A stretch of DNA of 64,000 nucleotides from Leptospira soteropolitanensis (GTDB lineage: Bacteria > Spirochaetota > Leptospiria > Leptospirales > Leptospiraceae): NCBI RefSeq assembly GCF_026151655.1, contig NZ_JAMQPN010000001.1, positions 806,001 through 870,000 of the forward strand, given 5' to 3'. Below the pieces are notes generated by a model that saw only the letters and a list, made by a program, of their open reading frames with translations, made no database searches and was not told the origin of the DNA. How positions within the stretch are numbered: the first letter of the stretch is position 1; every line of letters begins with the position of its first letter. Below, piece after piece: positions 52,861-61,588 of the stretch. The position numbers and the translations under genes are program-made.

Positions 52861-52881
52861 GCTAAAAATCGAACGTTTTTC

Positions 52882-54720
52882 TTAAAAAGCAGCGTTGATT
52901 TGGGCATAGGCAATGTAGGCGTCACGAGCCAATTGGTTTTTACCTTGTAAGTAGTTTTGGTTCCACTCGAAAGACTGTGTAGTGGCATTGTATTGGAGTT
53001 TACTGTTTCGATAATTACGAACTGAATCTCCGGCATTTAAATACCCAAAACCCATCCACAAAGAAACAAAATCATTAATTTGTCCGTGCCAAGTCAAATC
53101 TACCTCTGTATAAATTCGTTTTCCCAGAGCATAAGGCGAGGAGTAAGAATTATTAGAATAATTTTCTGTACTACCTTTGTCAGAGGATACAGGGTATGGA
53201 TTTTTTTCTCCTAAGGAACTTGTGGAATTGGCGGCACCACTGATCGCATACCAAGCATCTTGTTTTTCTGCCTTATCATTTTGAAAATAGGTGACTTGGA
53301 ATTCTCCAAAGGAGTCGGTTTTATAACTGATACTAACAGATTTTGAGTAGAGATTCTGTGCGTTGATATTTTCGGAGATCCCAGCGACACTATTAAAATA
53401 AGGAATCACCCCGAATCTTGGATTGGCTAAAGTCTGGAAGGTAGATATAGATGCATCTGCTCTATTTTTATCACCAGAAGCATATAACACTTGCCCACCT
53501 AATCGAAGTTTCTTGAAGAAAGTATATCCAGTTTGGAAGACGTGCATTTGCCCTGTATACTTTTCCCTTTCGGTTCTTACATTGTCATATTCATTGGGAA
53601 GATATTCTTTTAGATATGGATCTTGGATTCTCCTTCCACTTGTTCCCATTTGGAAGGCAGATTCCCAAGTAAAATCCCAAGACTTTTCTTCAGGGAGAAA
53701 ATTTCCTTTGGTTCGATTGGTCAGACGGAATCCAGAAGTAATTAAATTTTGGTTTTGCCTACTTCTATTGGCGGCAAGAGGATCATCGTTGGATGATGCT
53801 GGTAAACCTGTGATCGGATTGGTTGGATTTTTTTTCCATTTCCGAACCACTCCTAAACTATAAAGGTCCAAAGTCACCCAGTCAGGGATCGTAAAACTAT
53901 TATAGGTTCCGACTAAAGTAGTGTCTGTACCAGTAGCTGCCGAATTGAGTTTAGGGTCGTTTGCAGAAACGACACCATTCGTTCCACTTTGTGTCCAGTA
54001 AGGTCTGGCCATCAAAAAGTGAATTTTTAATTGGTCGTAATTGAACATAAGCCTTGCTCCGTCAAAGGATAGGCCGTTGACTGTCCAGTTCCCTCCACCA
54101 ATGATTCGTTGGTCACCGTATGCCCAAATTTGTCTTCCTAACTGTAATTTAGATTGTAAGGGCAGTTGGTTGATGGTTACGAATGCTTCTCTGATACCAG
54201 TTTGATTTAACGACACTGCGTTTGTTTGATTTTTTGAATAGAGATCGGCTGTATTACTAAAGAAATTGGCTCGTATATCGCCAGAGGAAGCAGGGGATTC
54301 CCCTCCCCAAACTCGAGCGTCTTGAAGTGTCACCTTTGCTTGGACATAAGGGCTCGGATCAAAAATAAAATAAATCGAAGACGTTTGTAGGGTCCTGTCA
54401 ATATAACCTTTGTCAGATGCATTAAAATCTAAGTTGTATCTGGATTCTTGTCTTGGCCTAAGATACAATCCAAAACGTAATACGTCGTTTAACCAAAATT
54501 GTTGAGAGTTTGCAGAATGTTTGGACAATTCTGGTTCAACAAACATATGTCGATTGTATTCAGGATCGATCCCTTTTTCTTTCATTGTAGAAACATAAGG
54601 TTTGGGTGTTTTAACAGTTCCTTCGGAATTTTGTGGTTCTGTCGGCTCTGCTTTTGGTATTGTTAGCGGTAATAAAACCGCTAACAATAGAAAATAGAAA
54701 TAACCTTTAGAAATATTCAT
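52882..54720 (-). CDS. Alginate-export-family outer membrane porin
   Basis: 612 residues with a signal peptide (about 1-24). The mature N terminus is Pro/Thr-rich, then a long beta-barrel pattern of alternating aromatic strands: VLRFGLYLRPRQESRYNLDF, GIREAFVTINQLPLQSKLQLGRQ in pieces, GLSFDGARLMFNYDQLKIHF and the terminal QLARDAYIAYAQINAAF with a C-terminal Phe. GRQIWAYGDQRIIGGGNW recalls AlgE-type Alginate_exp domains. The solute is unknown. The gene follows sbtA after 37 bases, suggesting it supplies an outer-membrane path for the same anion system. Confidence 0.78.
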   Translation of the reverse strand: MNISKGYFYFLLLAVLLPLTIPKAEPTEPQNSEGTVKTPKPYVSTMKEKGIDPEYNRHMFVEPELSKHSANSQQFWLNDVLRFGLYLRPRQESRYNLDFNASDKGYIDRTLQTSSIYFIFDPSPYVQAKVTLQDARVWGGESPASSGDIRANFFSNTADLYSKNQTNAVSLNQTGIREAFVTINQLPLQSKLQLGRQIWAYGDQRIIGGGNWTVNGLSFDGARLMFNYDQLKIHFLMARPYWTQSGTNGVVSANDPKLNSAATGTDTTLVGTYNSFTIPDWVTLDLYSLGVVRKWKKNPTNPITGLPASSNDDPLAANRSRQNQNLITSGFRLTNRTKGNFLPEEKSWDFTWESAFQMGTSGRRIQDPYLKEYLPNEYDNVRTEREKYTGQMHVFQTGYTFFKKLRLGGQVLYASGDKNRADASISTFQTLANPRFGVIPYFNSVAGISENINAQNLYSKSVSISYKTDSFGEFQVTYFQNDKAEKQDAWYAISGAANSTSSLGEKNPYPVSSDKGSTENYSNNSYSSPYALGKRIYTEVDLTWHGQINDFVSLWMGFGYLNAGDSVRNYRNSKLQYNATTQSFEWNQNYLQGKNQLARDAYIAYAQINAAF

Positions 54721-54757
54721 GATATTTCTCCTTTTCTTTTTGTGAAATTTCCTCTGA

Positions 54758-55744
54758 TTAATTTACTCCAGTGATTACTTTTAGGATATAAAAGTAGAGA
54801 GGAATTCCAATAATGATATTGATTGGGAATACAATCGATAAGGCAACGGTTAAGTAGATACTTGGATTTGCTTCTGGTATGGATTCTTTCATCGCCGCAG
54901 GTACTGCTATATAAGATGCAGATGCACATAGTACAACAAACATTAATGCATCACCGATAGGCATCTGTATGATTTTAGTTAGCAGAATGGCGATCACTAC
55001 GTTGATAACCATAATGAGGAGAGCCGAACCCACGAGGAAAAATCCCACTTTTTTTAATTCACGCATTTGTTTGGCAGCATCGATTCCTTTATCCAACAAG
55101 AAGAAGGCGAGTAGTCCTTTGAAAATATCTTCTGTGAATGGTTTTGTTGTGTTCCAACCGGATTCACCAGACAAATATCCAACAATTAATGCCCCAATCA
55201 AAATATAAACGGAAGAACTAAAGAAAGCTTCATGGAGTAATTGTTTCCAATGGATTTTTTCGTTTATGTTTTCGTGGTTTTTCTTTTTACCTAATCGGTC
55301 TAGAATCACAGCAAGCACAATCGCAGGTGATTCCATAAGAGCCATTCCTGCTACGATAAAGCCTTGGTATTCATAACCATAACTATGTAAAAAAGCACCT
55401 GCGGTAACAAAGGTCACGGCGCTGATGGATCCAAAACTACCTGCTAGTGCTGCTGAATTTGCATGATCCAACTTCGCTTTAAAAATGAAGTAAGAATAAA
55501 TCGGAACAAAACATGCCATAAACATACAGGCAATGAGTGTTAGTAGATGTTCTTCTGCGAAAGGAGATTTGAATAATTCATGGCCTCCTTTGAAACCGAT
55601 GGAGAATAAAAGATATAAAGAAAGGAATTTAGATACTCCTTCGGTAATCCTTAGATCCGATTTGAAGAAAACGACACCCATTCCTAAAAAGAAAAAGAGT
55701 ACCGGTGGGTTTAAGATGTTGTTCAGTGCTGCGTGGAAATCCAT
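54758..55744 (-). CDS. sbtA: Sodium-dependent bicarbonate transporter, SbtA family
   Basis: 328-residue inner-membrane permease with ten hydrophobic segments arranged as two repeats. Family traits are MDFHAALNNILNPPVLFFFLGM, LYLLFSIGFKGGHEL, ALAGSFGSISAVTFVTAGAF and SASYIAVPAAMKESIPEANP (near 270-290). In cyanobacteria SbtA takes up bicarbonate with sodium and is regulated by the PII-like SbtB; no sbtB is seen here. A 10-base inverted repeat lies 39 bases upstream, next to a divergent AraC-type regulator. Confidence 0.88.
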   Translation of the reverse strand: MDFHAALNNILNPPVLFFFLGMGVVFFKSDLRITEGVSKFLSLYLLFSIGFKGGHELFKSPFAEEHLLTLIACMFMACFVPIYSYFIFKAKLDHANSAALAGSFGSISAVTFVTAGAFLHSYGYEYQGFIVAGMALMESPAIVLAVILDRLGKKKNHENINEKIHWKQLLHEAFFSSSVYILIGALIVGYLSGESGWNTTKPFTEDIFKGLLAFFLLDKGIDAAKQMRELKKVGFFLVGSALLIMVINVVIAILLTKIIQMPIGDALMFVVLCASASYIAVPAAMKESIPEANPSIYLTVALSIVFPINIIIGIPLYFYILKVITGVN

Positions 55745-55782
55745 AATTTCATCCCTCAGTTTGTCATCATTTTAGACATGCA

Positions 55783-55812
55783 TTTTGTCCAAAATCATAA
55801 AATTGGACAAAA
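55783..55812. promoter_or_regulatory. 10-base inverted repeat between sbtA and the AraC regulator gene
   Basis: TTTTGTCCAA (55783-55792) and TTGGACAAAA (55803-55812) are perfectly inverted with a 10-base spacer, so half-site centres are 20 bases apart, two helical turns. Position in the 144-base divergent gap suggests the operator of the AraC-type regulator or of another dimeric factor. Confidence 0.6.
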
Positions 55813-55888
55813 AATAATCCATTTCAAATTTATCCAAACTTCGAAATCGCTTTCTTAGGCATAGATTTCGCGAAAACTGGTGATTCAG

Positions 55889-57457
55889 ATGAAACAAATG
55901 GTCCGAATCACTCTCCTATTGGCGATCTTTGCCGGATTGGATGGGTGTTTGTGGAAACCTGAAAGTTTCTATGGGCGAAACATCAGCCGTGATGTCCAAT
56001 TTTTGGTACCCCAAAAGACAGAAATTCCGAAGAACTGTAGCCACGAATCGATTCAATCTTTGCGAAATAGGGTCTGGATCGACAACCGCAGCGCGGATGC
56101 GATGCGGGGCAAACGAGAAGAGGGAGGCCAGTGGGTCAGATTTCAGTTGACCAATGATCTTGAAATGGACAGTCAATTCAGTGTGTTAATCCAATGGATT
56201 AACATACCTTTTGTGGAACTTTGTTCTGAGGGACCCGAAGGAAATGTGATCGATTCCTATAGCGGGTATGTTTGGGAAGATTGGTTGGGAATCTTATCCC
56301 CATTTCCGCATTTTAATGTGACACTTCTACCAAAAGAAAGTCGTTACTTTTTTGTATATTTAATTTCTAACGAAGATTTAAACTTCCCGATCCGTACGGT
56401 GTCTCAATCAGGTTACCGATCTATTGTCCTGTTCCGGTTTTTGACATTTTTGTTTTTCTCAATGGTTGGGATTGTTTCTTTTGGATGGGCGTTCTCTGAA
56501 TATTTTAAATCCAAGGAGAGGGTTTATCTTTCGATCCTAATCCATTTTCTTATGTTTTTCCTTCTTGTGTATTCGGTTCATGGGAAGGAGTTTGCATCGG
56601 TATTTGGAAATACGAATAACTTAGTTAGGCATTCCTATTATCTTTTTTTATCCATTAACCATTTTGTATTCTTCGTTTACTTGGCAACCTTCGACCAGTT
56701 TATCGGCAATCGACTTTCTAAGAACTTTCGGTTTTGGATTTCAGGGGTTGCTGGATTTTTGTATTTGCTTGTACCACTTTTTCCAAGGGTGTATGAATTT
56801 AGAATTTTTCTAGTTCTATCAATCTTTGGAACTGCTGCTTATCATTTATATAAAACTCATGAAACATTGTTATCAAAACAAGAAAGTGAAGATAGAGCAT
56901 ATGTATTCGGTTGGTTCTTTTTTCTTTTTTCTGTCTTTTTAAAGACATTGTTTCATTTTGATTTTTATCCGTATCAGCCATTTTTCATTTATGCATCTGT
57001 GTTTTATCTTCCATTTTTAACTGCAGGATCTTTTTTATTTTTACGGAATTACGAGAAAAAGGACAAATCAAAGACAAGATACAGATCGTTAACAACAAAA
57101 TTAGATAAAACAGAATTTCGTAACAAATTAGAGTTATTGTTAGGTGATGAAAAAGTATATCTAGATCCAAATTGTAATGAAGAACTAATTGCTTCTAAAA
57201 TGGGTCTTTCTTACCACCAACTCAGCGAACTAATCAATTCAGAATATAACTTCAATTTTCCTTCTCTGTTAAACCAGTATCGAATCAAAGAAGCTATGGT
57301 TTTGCTGAATGAGAAACCAGAACTCAATATTGCAGAAGTTGGTAGACTTTCTGGATTCGGATCTCGGTCTGCTTTTTATCTGGAATTTAAAAAACAATCC
57401 GGGGTGAACCCGAATCAATTTCGAAAAACAAAAGGCCATTTAAATAAAGATAGTTAG
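55889..57457 (+). CDS. AraC family regulator with N-terminal membrane sensor (7TMR-DISM-like)
   Basis: 522 residues from ATG at 55889 (GTG at 55880 and ATG at 55898 are alternatives). The N terminus MKQMVRITLLLAIFAGLDGC looks like a lipoprotein or signal peptide. Residues about 25-175 form an extracytoplasmic beta-domain (VWIDNRSADAMRGKREEGG, LLPKESRYFFVYLIS), residues about 180-400 seven membrane helices, and the last ~100 a double HTH: IASKMGLSYHQLSELINSEY and EVGRLSGFGSRSAFYLEFKK. It thus senses outside and binds DNA directly. It sits between sbtA and sulP, likely controlling both. Confidence 0.85.
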   Translation: MKQMVRITLLLAIFAGLDGCLWKPESFYGRNISRDVQFLVPQKTEIPKNCSHESIQSLRNRVWIDNRSADAMRGKREEGGQWVRFQLTNDLEMDSQFSVLIQWINIPFVELCSEGPEGNVIDSYSGYVWEDWLGILSPFPHFNVTLLPKESRYFFVYLISNEDLNFPIRTVSQSGYRSIVLFRFLTFLFFSMVGIVSFGWAFSEYFKSKERVYLSILIHFLMFFLLVYSVHGKEFASVFGNTNNLVRHSYYLFLSINHFVFFVYLATFDQFIGNRLSKNFRFWISGVAGFLYLLVPLFPRVYEFRIFLVLSIFGTAAYHLYKTHETLLSKQESEDRAYVFGWFFFLFSVFLKTLFHFDFYPYQPFFIYASVFYLPFLTAGSFLFLRNYEKKDKSKTRYRSLTTKLDKTEFRNKLELLLGDEKVYLDPNCNEELIASKMGLSYHQLSELINSEYNFNFPSLLNQYRIKEAMVLLNEKPELNIAEVGRLSGFGSRSAFYLEFKKQSGVNPNQFRKTKGHLNKDS

Positions 57458-57475
57458 ATTGAGAGGATGTTCGCT

Positions 57476-59086
57476 ATGAACAACGAAAATAAACCAAAAG
57501 ATTGGTTACCGGGATTAAAGGAAAATTGGAAATCGGACATTGTGTCCGGTTTTATCGTGTTTTTGATTGCTTTGCCACTTTGTTTGGGAATTTCGCTAGC
57601 ATCTGGTGCTCCTCCGATGGCAGGAATCTTTTCCGGTATTGTAGGTGGGATCATTGCGTCCTTACTAAGTGGATCCCATTTAACAATCAATGGTCCTGCT
57701 GCTGGACTCATAGCAGTGGTTTTGAATTCGATTATGGTTCTTGGAGGTGGGGATCCAAAACTTGGATTTGAACTGACACTTGCGGCCATTGTGATTGCAG
57801 GTGCTATCCAGGTAGTTTTAGGACTTGTGAAGGCGGGTAATTTAACCGTATATTTTCCGATCTCCGTCGTTCATGGGATGATGGCGGCCATTGGAATCAT
57901 TATTATTTCTAAACAGTTTTATGTAGCTCTTGGAATTACCCCTAAAGCAAAAACAATCGGAGGATTGCTTTTAGAAATACCATTTAGTTTTTCTTTTGTG
58001 AATCCAGAGGTAGCTATTATAGGAATCTCTGCCATATTGATCATTGCTATCCTTTCTAAGGTCAAAAACCAGTTATTTAAAAAATTGCCAGCACCACTTG
58101 TTGCAGTGTTAGTTGGAATTGGTTTGGGTATCATTTTTGATTTAGCAGATGAACATTCTTATACATTACTCGATCAGACTTATAAAATTGGACCGGAAAA
58201 ATTAGTAAATTTGCCCGATCATATTTATGATGGGATTACTTTCCCTGATTTTTCGCGATGGAAAGATGGAGTGTTTTGGGTGATGGTCATTACCATTGCA
58301 CTCATCGCAAGCATTGAATCTTTGTTAACTGCAACGGCTGTTGATAATACGGATCCTTACCGACGAAAATCCAATATGGATCGTGAGTTGGTGGCCAAAG
58401 GAGCAGGAAACTTTCTTTTAGGTTGGATTGGTGGATTACCAATCATTGCTGAGGTAGTCCGGTCTTCTGCCAATATGGAGAATGGTGCTAAAACTCGTTG
58501 GTCCAATTTTTTTCATGGTTTGTTTTTGTTATTTTTTATCTTACTTTTACCGGGACTCATCCACCGGATCCCTCTAGCTTCACTTGCAGGTATTTTGATT
58601 ATGGTGGGGTTTCGGTTGGCTTCTCCCCATGTTTTTAAAGAAACATACGACAAAGGTTGGGATCAAATTGTTATTTTTACAGTCACTGTAGTTCTAACGA
58701 TTGTTGAGGATTTGTTAGTTGGTGTTTTTTGTGGAATTGTTACTGCGATTTTAATTCAAATCTATTTTGGGGTTCCGCTTCGTTATATCTTTGTTGCAGA
58801 CATCACTGTGAAATCAGAAAATAAAATACATGTGTTAGATGTAAAACATGCCTTATTATTCTCCAATATGATTTCATTGAAACTTTTACTTAGAAAACTC
58901 GTCCCTGGTGAAAGAGTGGATTTGAAATTTGATAAAAATGTGAAAATGATTGGATTCTCAGCCATTGAGTTTTTGCAAAGTTTCAAACGAGACTATGAAT
59001 TAAGAGGTGGGCAAGTCAACCTAATCGGTTTTGAAGATTTAAAACCGATTTCTGCTTACTATGGAGCCACGCGAATCCACAAGTAA
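57476..59086 (+). CDS. SulP family inorganic anion transporter (likely bicarbonate or sulfate)
   Basis: 536 residues. ATG at 57476 is preferred to 57467 because GAGAGG lies 8 bases upstream. The transporter core shows PGLKENWKSDIVSGFIVFLI, ALPLCLGISLASGAPPMAGI, GPAAGLIAVVLNSI and AGNLTVYFPISVVHGMMAAI, with about 12 hydrophobic segments. The C-terminal ~90 residues form a reduced STAS-like domain (HVLDVKHALLFSNMISLKLL) lacking the classic Ser loop. Cyanobacterial BicA and many SulP homologues carry bicarbonate. It is 18 bases after the AraC gene, so the pair is an operon. Confidence 0.85.
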   Translation: MNNENKPKDWLPGLKENWKSDIVSGFIVFLIALPLCLGISLASGAPPMAGIFSGIVGGIIASLLSGSHLTINGPAAGLIAVVLNSIMVLGGGDPKLGFELTLAAIVIAGAIQVVLGLVKAGNLTVYFPISVVHGMMAAIGIIIISKQFYVALGITPKAKTIGGLLLEIPFSFSFVNPEVAIIGISAILIIAILSKVKNQLFKKLPAPLVAVLVGIGLGIIFDLADEHSYTLLDQTYKIGPEKLVNLPDHIYDGITFPDFSRWKDGVFWVMVITIALIASIESLLTATAVDNTDPYRRKSNMDRELVAKGAGNFLLGWIGGLPIIAEVVRSSANMENGAKTRWSNFFHGLFLLFFILLLPGLIHRIPLASLAGILIMVGFRLASPHVFKETYDKGWDQIVIFTVTVVLTIVEDLLVGVFCGIVTAILIQIYFGVPLRYIFVADITVKSENKIHVLDVKHALLFSNMISLKLLLRKLVPGERVDLKFDKNVKMIGFSAIEFLQSFKRDYELRGGQVNLIGFEDLKPISAYYGATRIHK

Positions 59087-59117
59087 GAAACAAAAAATTC
59101 TTGTAACTACTAGTTTT

Positions 59118-59156
59118 AAAACCAATATTCCTGTATGCAGAGAATATTGGTTTTTT
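59118..59156 (+). terminator. Rho-independent terminator after the SulP gene
   Basis: AAAACCAATATTC (59118-59130) pairs perfectly with GAATATTGGTTTT (59142-59154), 11-base loop, followed by a run of T. It ends the AraC-SulP transcript before the efflux operon. Confidence 0.85.
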
Positions 59157-59298
59157 CTCTTCTTTTTATTATTCCCATTTTCATTCAAGAAAAGGCGTTC
59201 CCAATTTGACTGGTGGAGGTAGTACGGGGATTTGGTAATATTTTTAAAAAAATCAATTTATTGGGAACTTTTTCTTCTAAACGTAGGTTTCGTATATA

Positions 59299-60651
59299 GT
59301 GAAGTTTAGTAGTATTCTATTGATTGTTTTTGTAATGATGGGTTCGGTCACAAACCTTCTAGCAAAACCCATTGTCATTAAGGAACTTTGGCAAACAGCC
59401 TTACAATCCAATCCTGAATTTTTATCGGCAAAGGCTGATTACGATAAAGCTTTTTTTGAGAACGAAAAAAGTTATGCGGCCTATTTACCAACGGTTAATG
59501 TTTTGGCTTCGGCAAGGCAATCCTCTGCCAATTTTAGTGGATCAGGTACTGTGAATGATCCTTTGATCAATGGATCTTCTGGAACTGGATCTAACACAAA
59601 CCAACAAACAAGTTCAGGAGAATCGAGGCCAACGGCAATCAATCGTTATTCGATGGGACTGAGTACAAACCAAAATCTTTTTGCTGGTTTTAAAGATAAA
59701 AGTGGAATTGAAAAAACGGAAGCTTTATTGCATGCAGCAAAACAGACATTACATGATTCAAGATTAAAGGTTTGTTTTGAATTAAAGTCTGGTTATGTGC
59801 AAATGTTGTATGCCAAAGAATTACATCAACTCTCAGAAAAAATAAAAGAACGACGTACAAAAAATCGTGATTTGGTAAAACTACGTTATGAAGTGGGTCG
59901 GGAACATAAGGGAAGTTTTTTACTCAGTGAATCTTTTGTAAAACAATCCGAATTTGAAGTATCTTCTGCATTTCGATTATTTGAAAGTAATGTGAATGAA
60001 GTGGAGAGAGTGATATCCAATCGATTGGATATAAATATCAATTCAGAATTTGTTTATGAGCCTGTTTTGGAAAAAAAGTTTTCGGAAAAAGAGAAGGAAT
60101 CTTTACTCGAGTCTCATCCTTCTATTATGGCAGAACAATCTAAAGTGCGCGCTGCTCAGGCAAACATCGGTGTGGCAGAAGCTGGGTTCTATCCTGATTT
60201 GAATTTAAGTGCTACTGTCACAAGACAAGATGATGTATGGTTTCCAAAACCAAGAAACTACAGTTTTGGATTAAACTTAACCTATCCATTGTTTAATGGT
60301 GGAAGGGATTATTATAATGTTAAAATTGCGAAATCGGAATATGAAAAATCCATTCATACAAGAGATGCCAAAAAAAATACCCTAGCATTTTCCTTAGAAC
60401 AATCGCATTTTAATTTTAAAAATGCATCAGAGCAACTGATAGTATTGACAGAATTTTATAAAGCCTCTGAGATACGTGCCATGATCGCAAGATCCCAATA
60501 TTCGAATGGACTGATTAGTTTTGAAAATTGGGACATCATCGAAAACGATTTGATCAATCGAGAAAAAAATCTATTGATAGGAAAACGTGATTTGGGATTG
60601 GCGGAAGCTACATATTTGAGAAATTTAGGAAAGTGTTTTGATGAAGATTAA
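59299..60651 (+). CDS. TolC family outer membrane protein
   Basis: 450-residue outer-membrane channel from a GTG start; the ribosome-binding site is weak. Signal peptide (about 1-22, ending LLAKP), then two OEP domains: ELWQTALQSNPEFLSAKADY, MGLSTNQNLFAGFKDKSG, and in the second half EAGFYPDLNLSATVTRQDD and FGLNLTYPLFNGGRDYYNVK (in pieces). A Ser/Gly/Asn-rich stretch at about 75-105 is a likely surface loop. It is the first gene of a TolC-MacA-MacB operon and overlaps the adaptor start by 11 bases. Confidence 0.87.
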   Translation: MKFSSILLIVFVMMGSVTNLLAKPIVIKELWQTALQSNPEFLSAKADYDKAFFENEKSYAAYLPTVNVLASARQSSANFSGSGTVNDPLINGSSGTGSNTNQQTSSGESRPTAINRYSMGLSTNQNLFAGFKDKSGIEKTEALLHAAKQTLHDSRLKVCFELKSGYVQMLYAKELHQLSEKIKERRTKNRDLVKLRYEVGREHKGSFLLSESFVKQSEFEVSSAFRLFESNVNEVERVISNRLDININSEFVYEPVLEKKFSEKEKESLLESHPSIMAEQSKVRAAQANIGVAEAGFYPDLNLSATVTRQDDVWFPKPRNYSFGLNLTYPLFNGGRDYYNVKIAKSEYEKSIHTRDAKKNTLAFSLEQSHFNFKNASEQLIVLTEFYKASEIRAMIARSQYSNGLISFENWDIIENDLINREKNLLIGKRDLGLAEATYLRNLGKCFDED

Positions 60652-61585
60652 ATTTGTTTTGATAGCAGTCGCATTAGTGATCATTTCACTCTCCCTATAT
60701 TTTTTTGGATTTGGGAAATCAAAACCAAACACGAAACTAGAATCTTCTAAAGTGTTTCGAGGAGATTTGATTGTTACTGTGAGGGCAACAGGCACAGCCA
60801 TCCCCAAAAATCGATTGGAGATCAAACCACCGATTGCAGGACGCGTGGAATCCATTTTAGTAAATGAAGGAAATCATGTAGCACGAGGTAAAATCATCGC
60901 TTGGATGAGTTCAACGGAAAGAGCCGCTTTAATAGACGCGGCTAGGGCCAAAGGGGAAGAAGAACTCAAAAAATGGGAAGATTTTTATAAACCAACTCCA
61001 GTGATTTCGCCATTACGTGGTTTGGTGATCGCATCCAACATTAGTCCTGGGCAAACGGTGACCCAACAAGATATTCTTTATGTTCTTTCAGATAATTTGA
61101 TGATCCAGGCAAAAGTGGACGAAACAGATCTTTCAAAAATAAAGATAGGCCAAATAGCAAATATTACTGTAGATTCTTATTCGGATGCCGCCATCCAAGC
61201 AAAGGTGACACATATTGGATATGAAGCCGTCACAGAAAATAATGTAACTATGTACAATGTTGATTTAGAATTAAAATCCATTCCTGAATATCTAAGGAGT
61301 GGAATGTCAATAACGATTGACTTTATAGTTTCAGAAGAAAGAGATGTTTTGCTTCTTGCAAATGAATATGTAAAAGGAAATTCTAAAAAAGGAATCGTAT
61401 TAAAAAAACTAGAGGGAGAGTTAGTTGAAACCTCTGTTAGCATTGGAATGAGTGATGACCAAAATACTGTTATTCTCTCAGGATTAGAAGAAAACGAAGT
61501 GGTGTATCGAAAGAAAAAAATTCAGGAAGAAAAAAAGGCAGGCAGCAACGGACCATTTTCTTCACCCAAAATGCCGAAGAGATAA
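60641..61585 (+). CDS. macA: MacA-like efflux periplasmic adaptor (HlyD family)
   Basis: 314 residues, start ATG at 60641 inside the end of the TolC gene. A membrane helix (about 4-22) is followed by GDLIVTVRATGTAIPKNRLE, the lipoyl half motif IAGRVESILVNEGNHVARG, a shortened helical hairpin and the second lipoyl half SPLRGLVIASNISPGQ. The helical hairpin is short (about 30 residues), less than in E. coli MacA, so contact with TolC may differ. The C terminus is Lys-rich. It is followed after 3 bases by the MacB-like gene. Confidence 0.85.
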   Translation: MKIKFVLIAVALVIISLSLYFFGFGKSKPNTKLESSKVFRGDLIVTVRATGTAIPKNRLEIKPPIAGRVESILVNEGNHVARGKIIAWMSSTERAALIDAARAKGEEELKKWEDFYKPTPVISPLRGLVIASNISPGQTVTQQDILYVLSDNLMIQAKVDETDLSKIKIGQIANITVDSYSDAAIQAKVTHIGYEAVTENNVTMYNVDLELKSIPEYLRSGMSITIDFIVSEERDVLLLANEYVKGNSKKGIVLKKLEGELVETSVSIGMSDDQNTVILSGLEENEVVYRKKKIQEEKKAGSNGPFSSPKMPKR

Positions 61586-61588
61586 CTA

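Noticed and set aside
53423..53863. 146-residue open frame on the plus strand
   Set aside because: Shadow of the porin gene; no family features.
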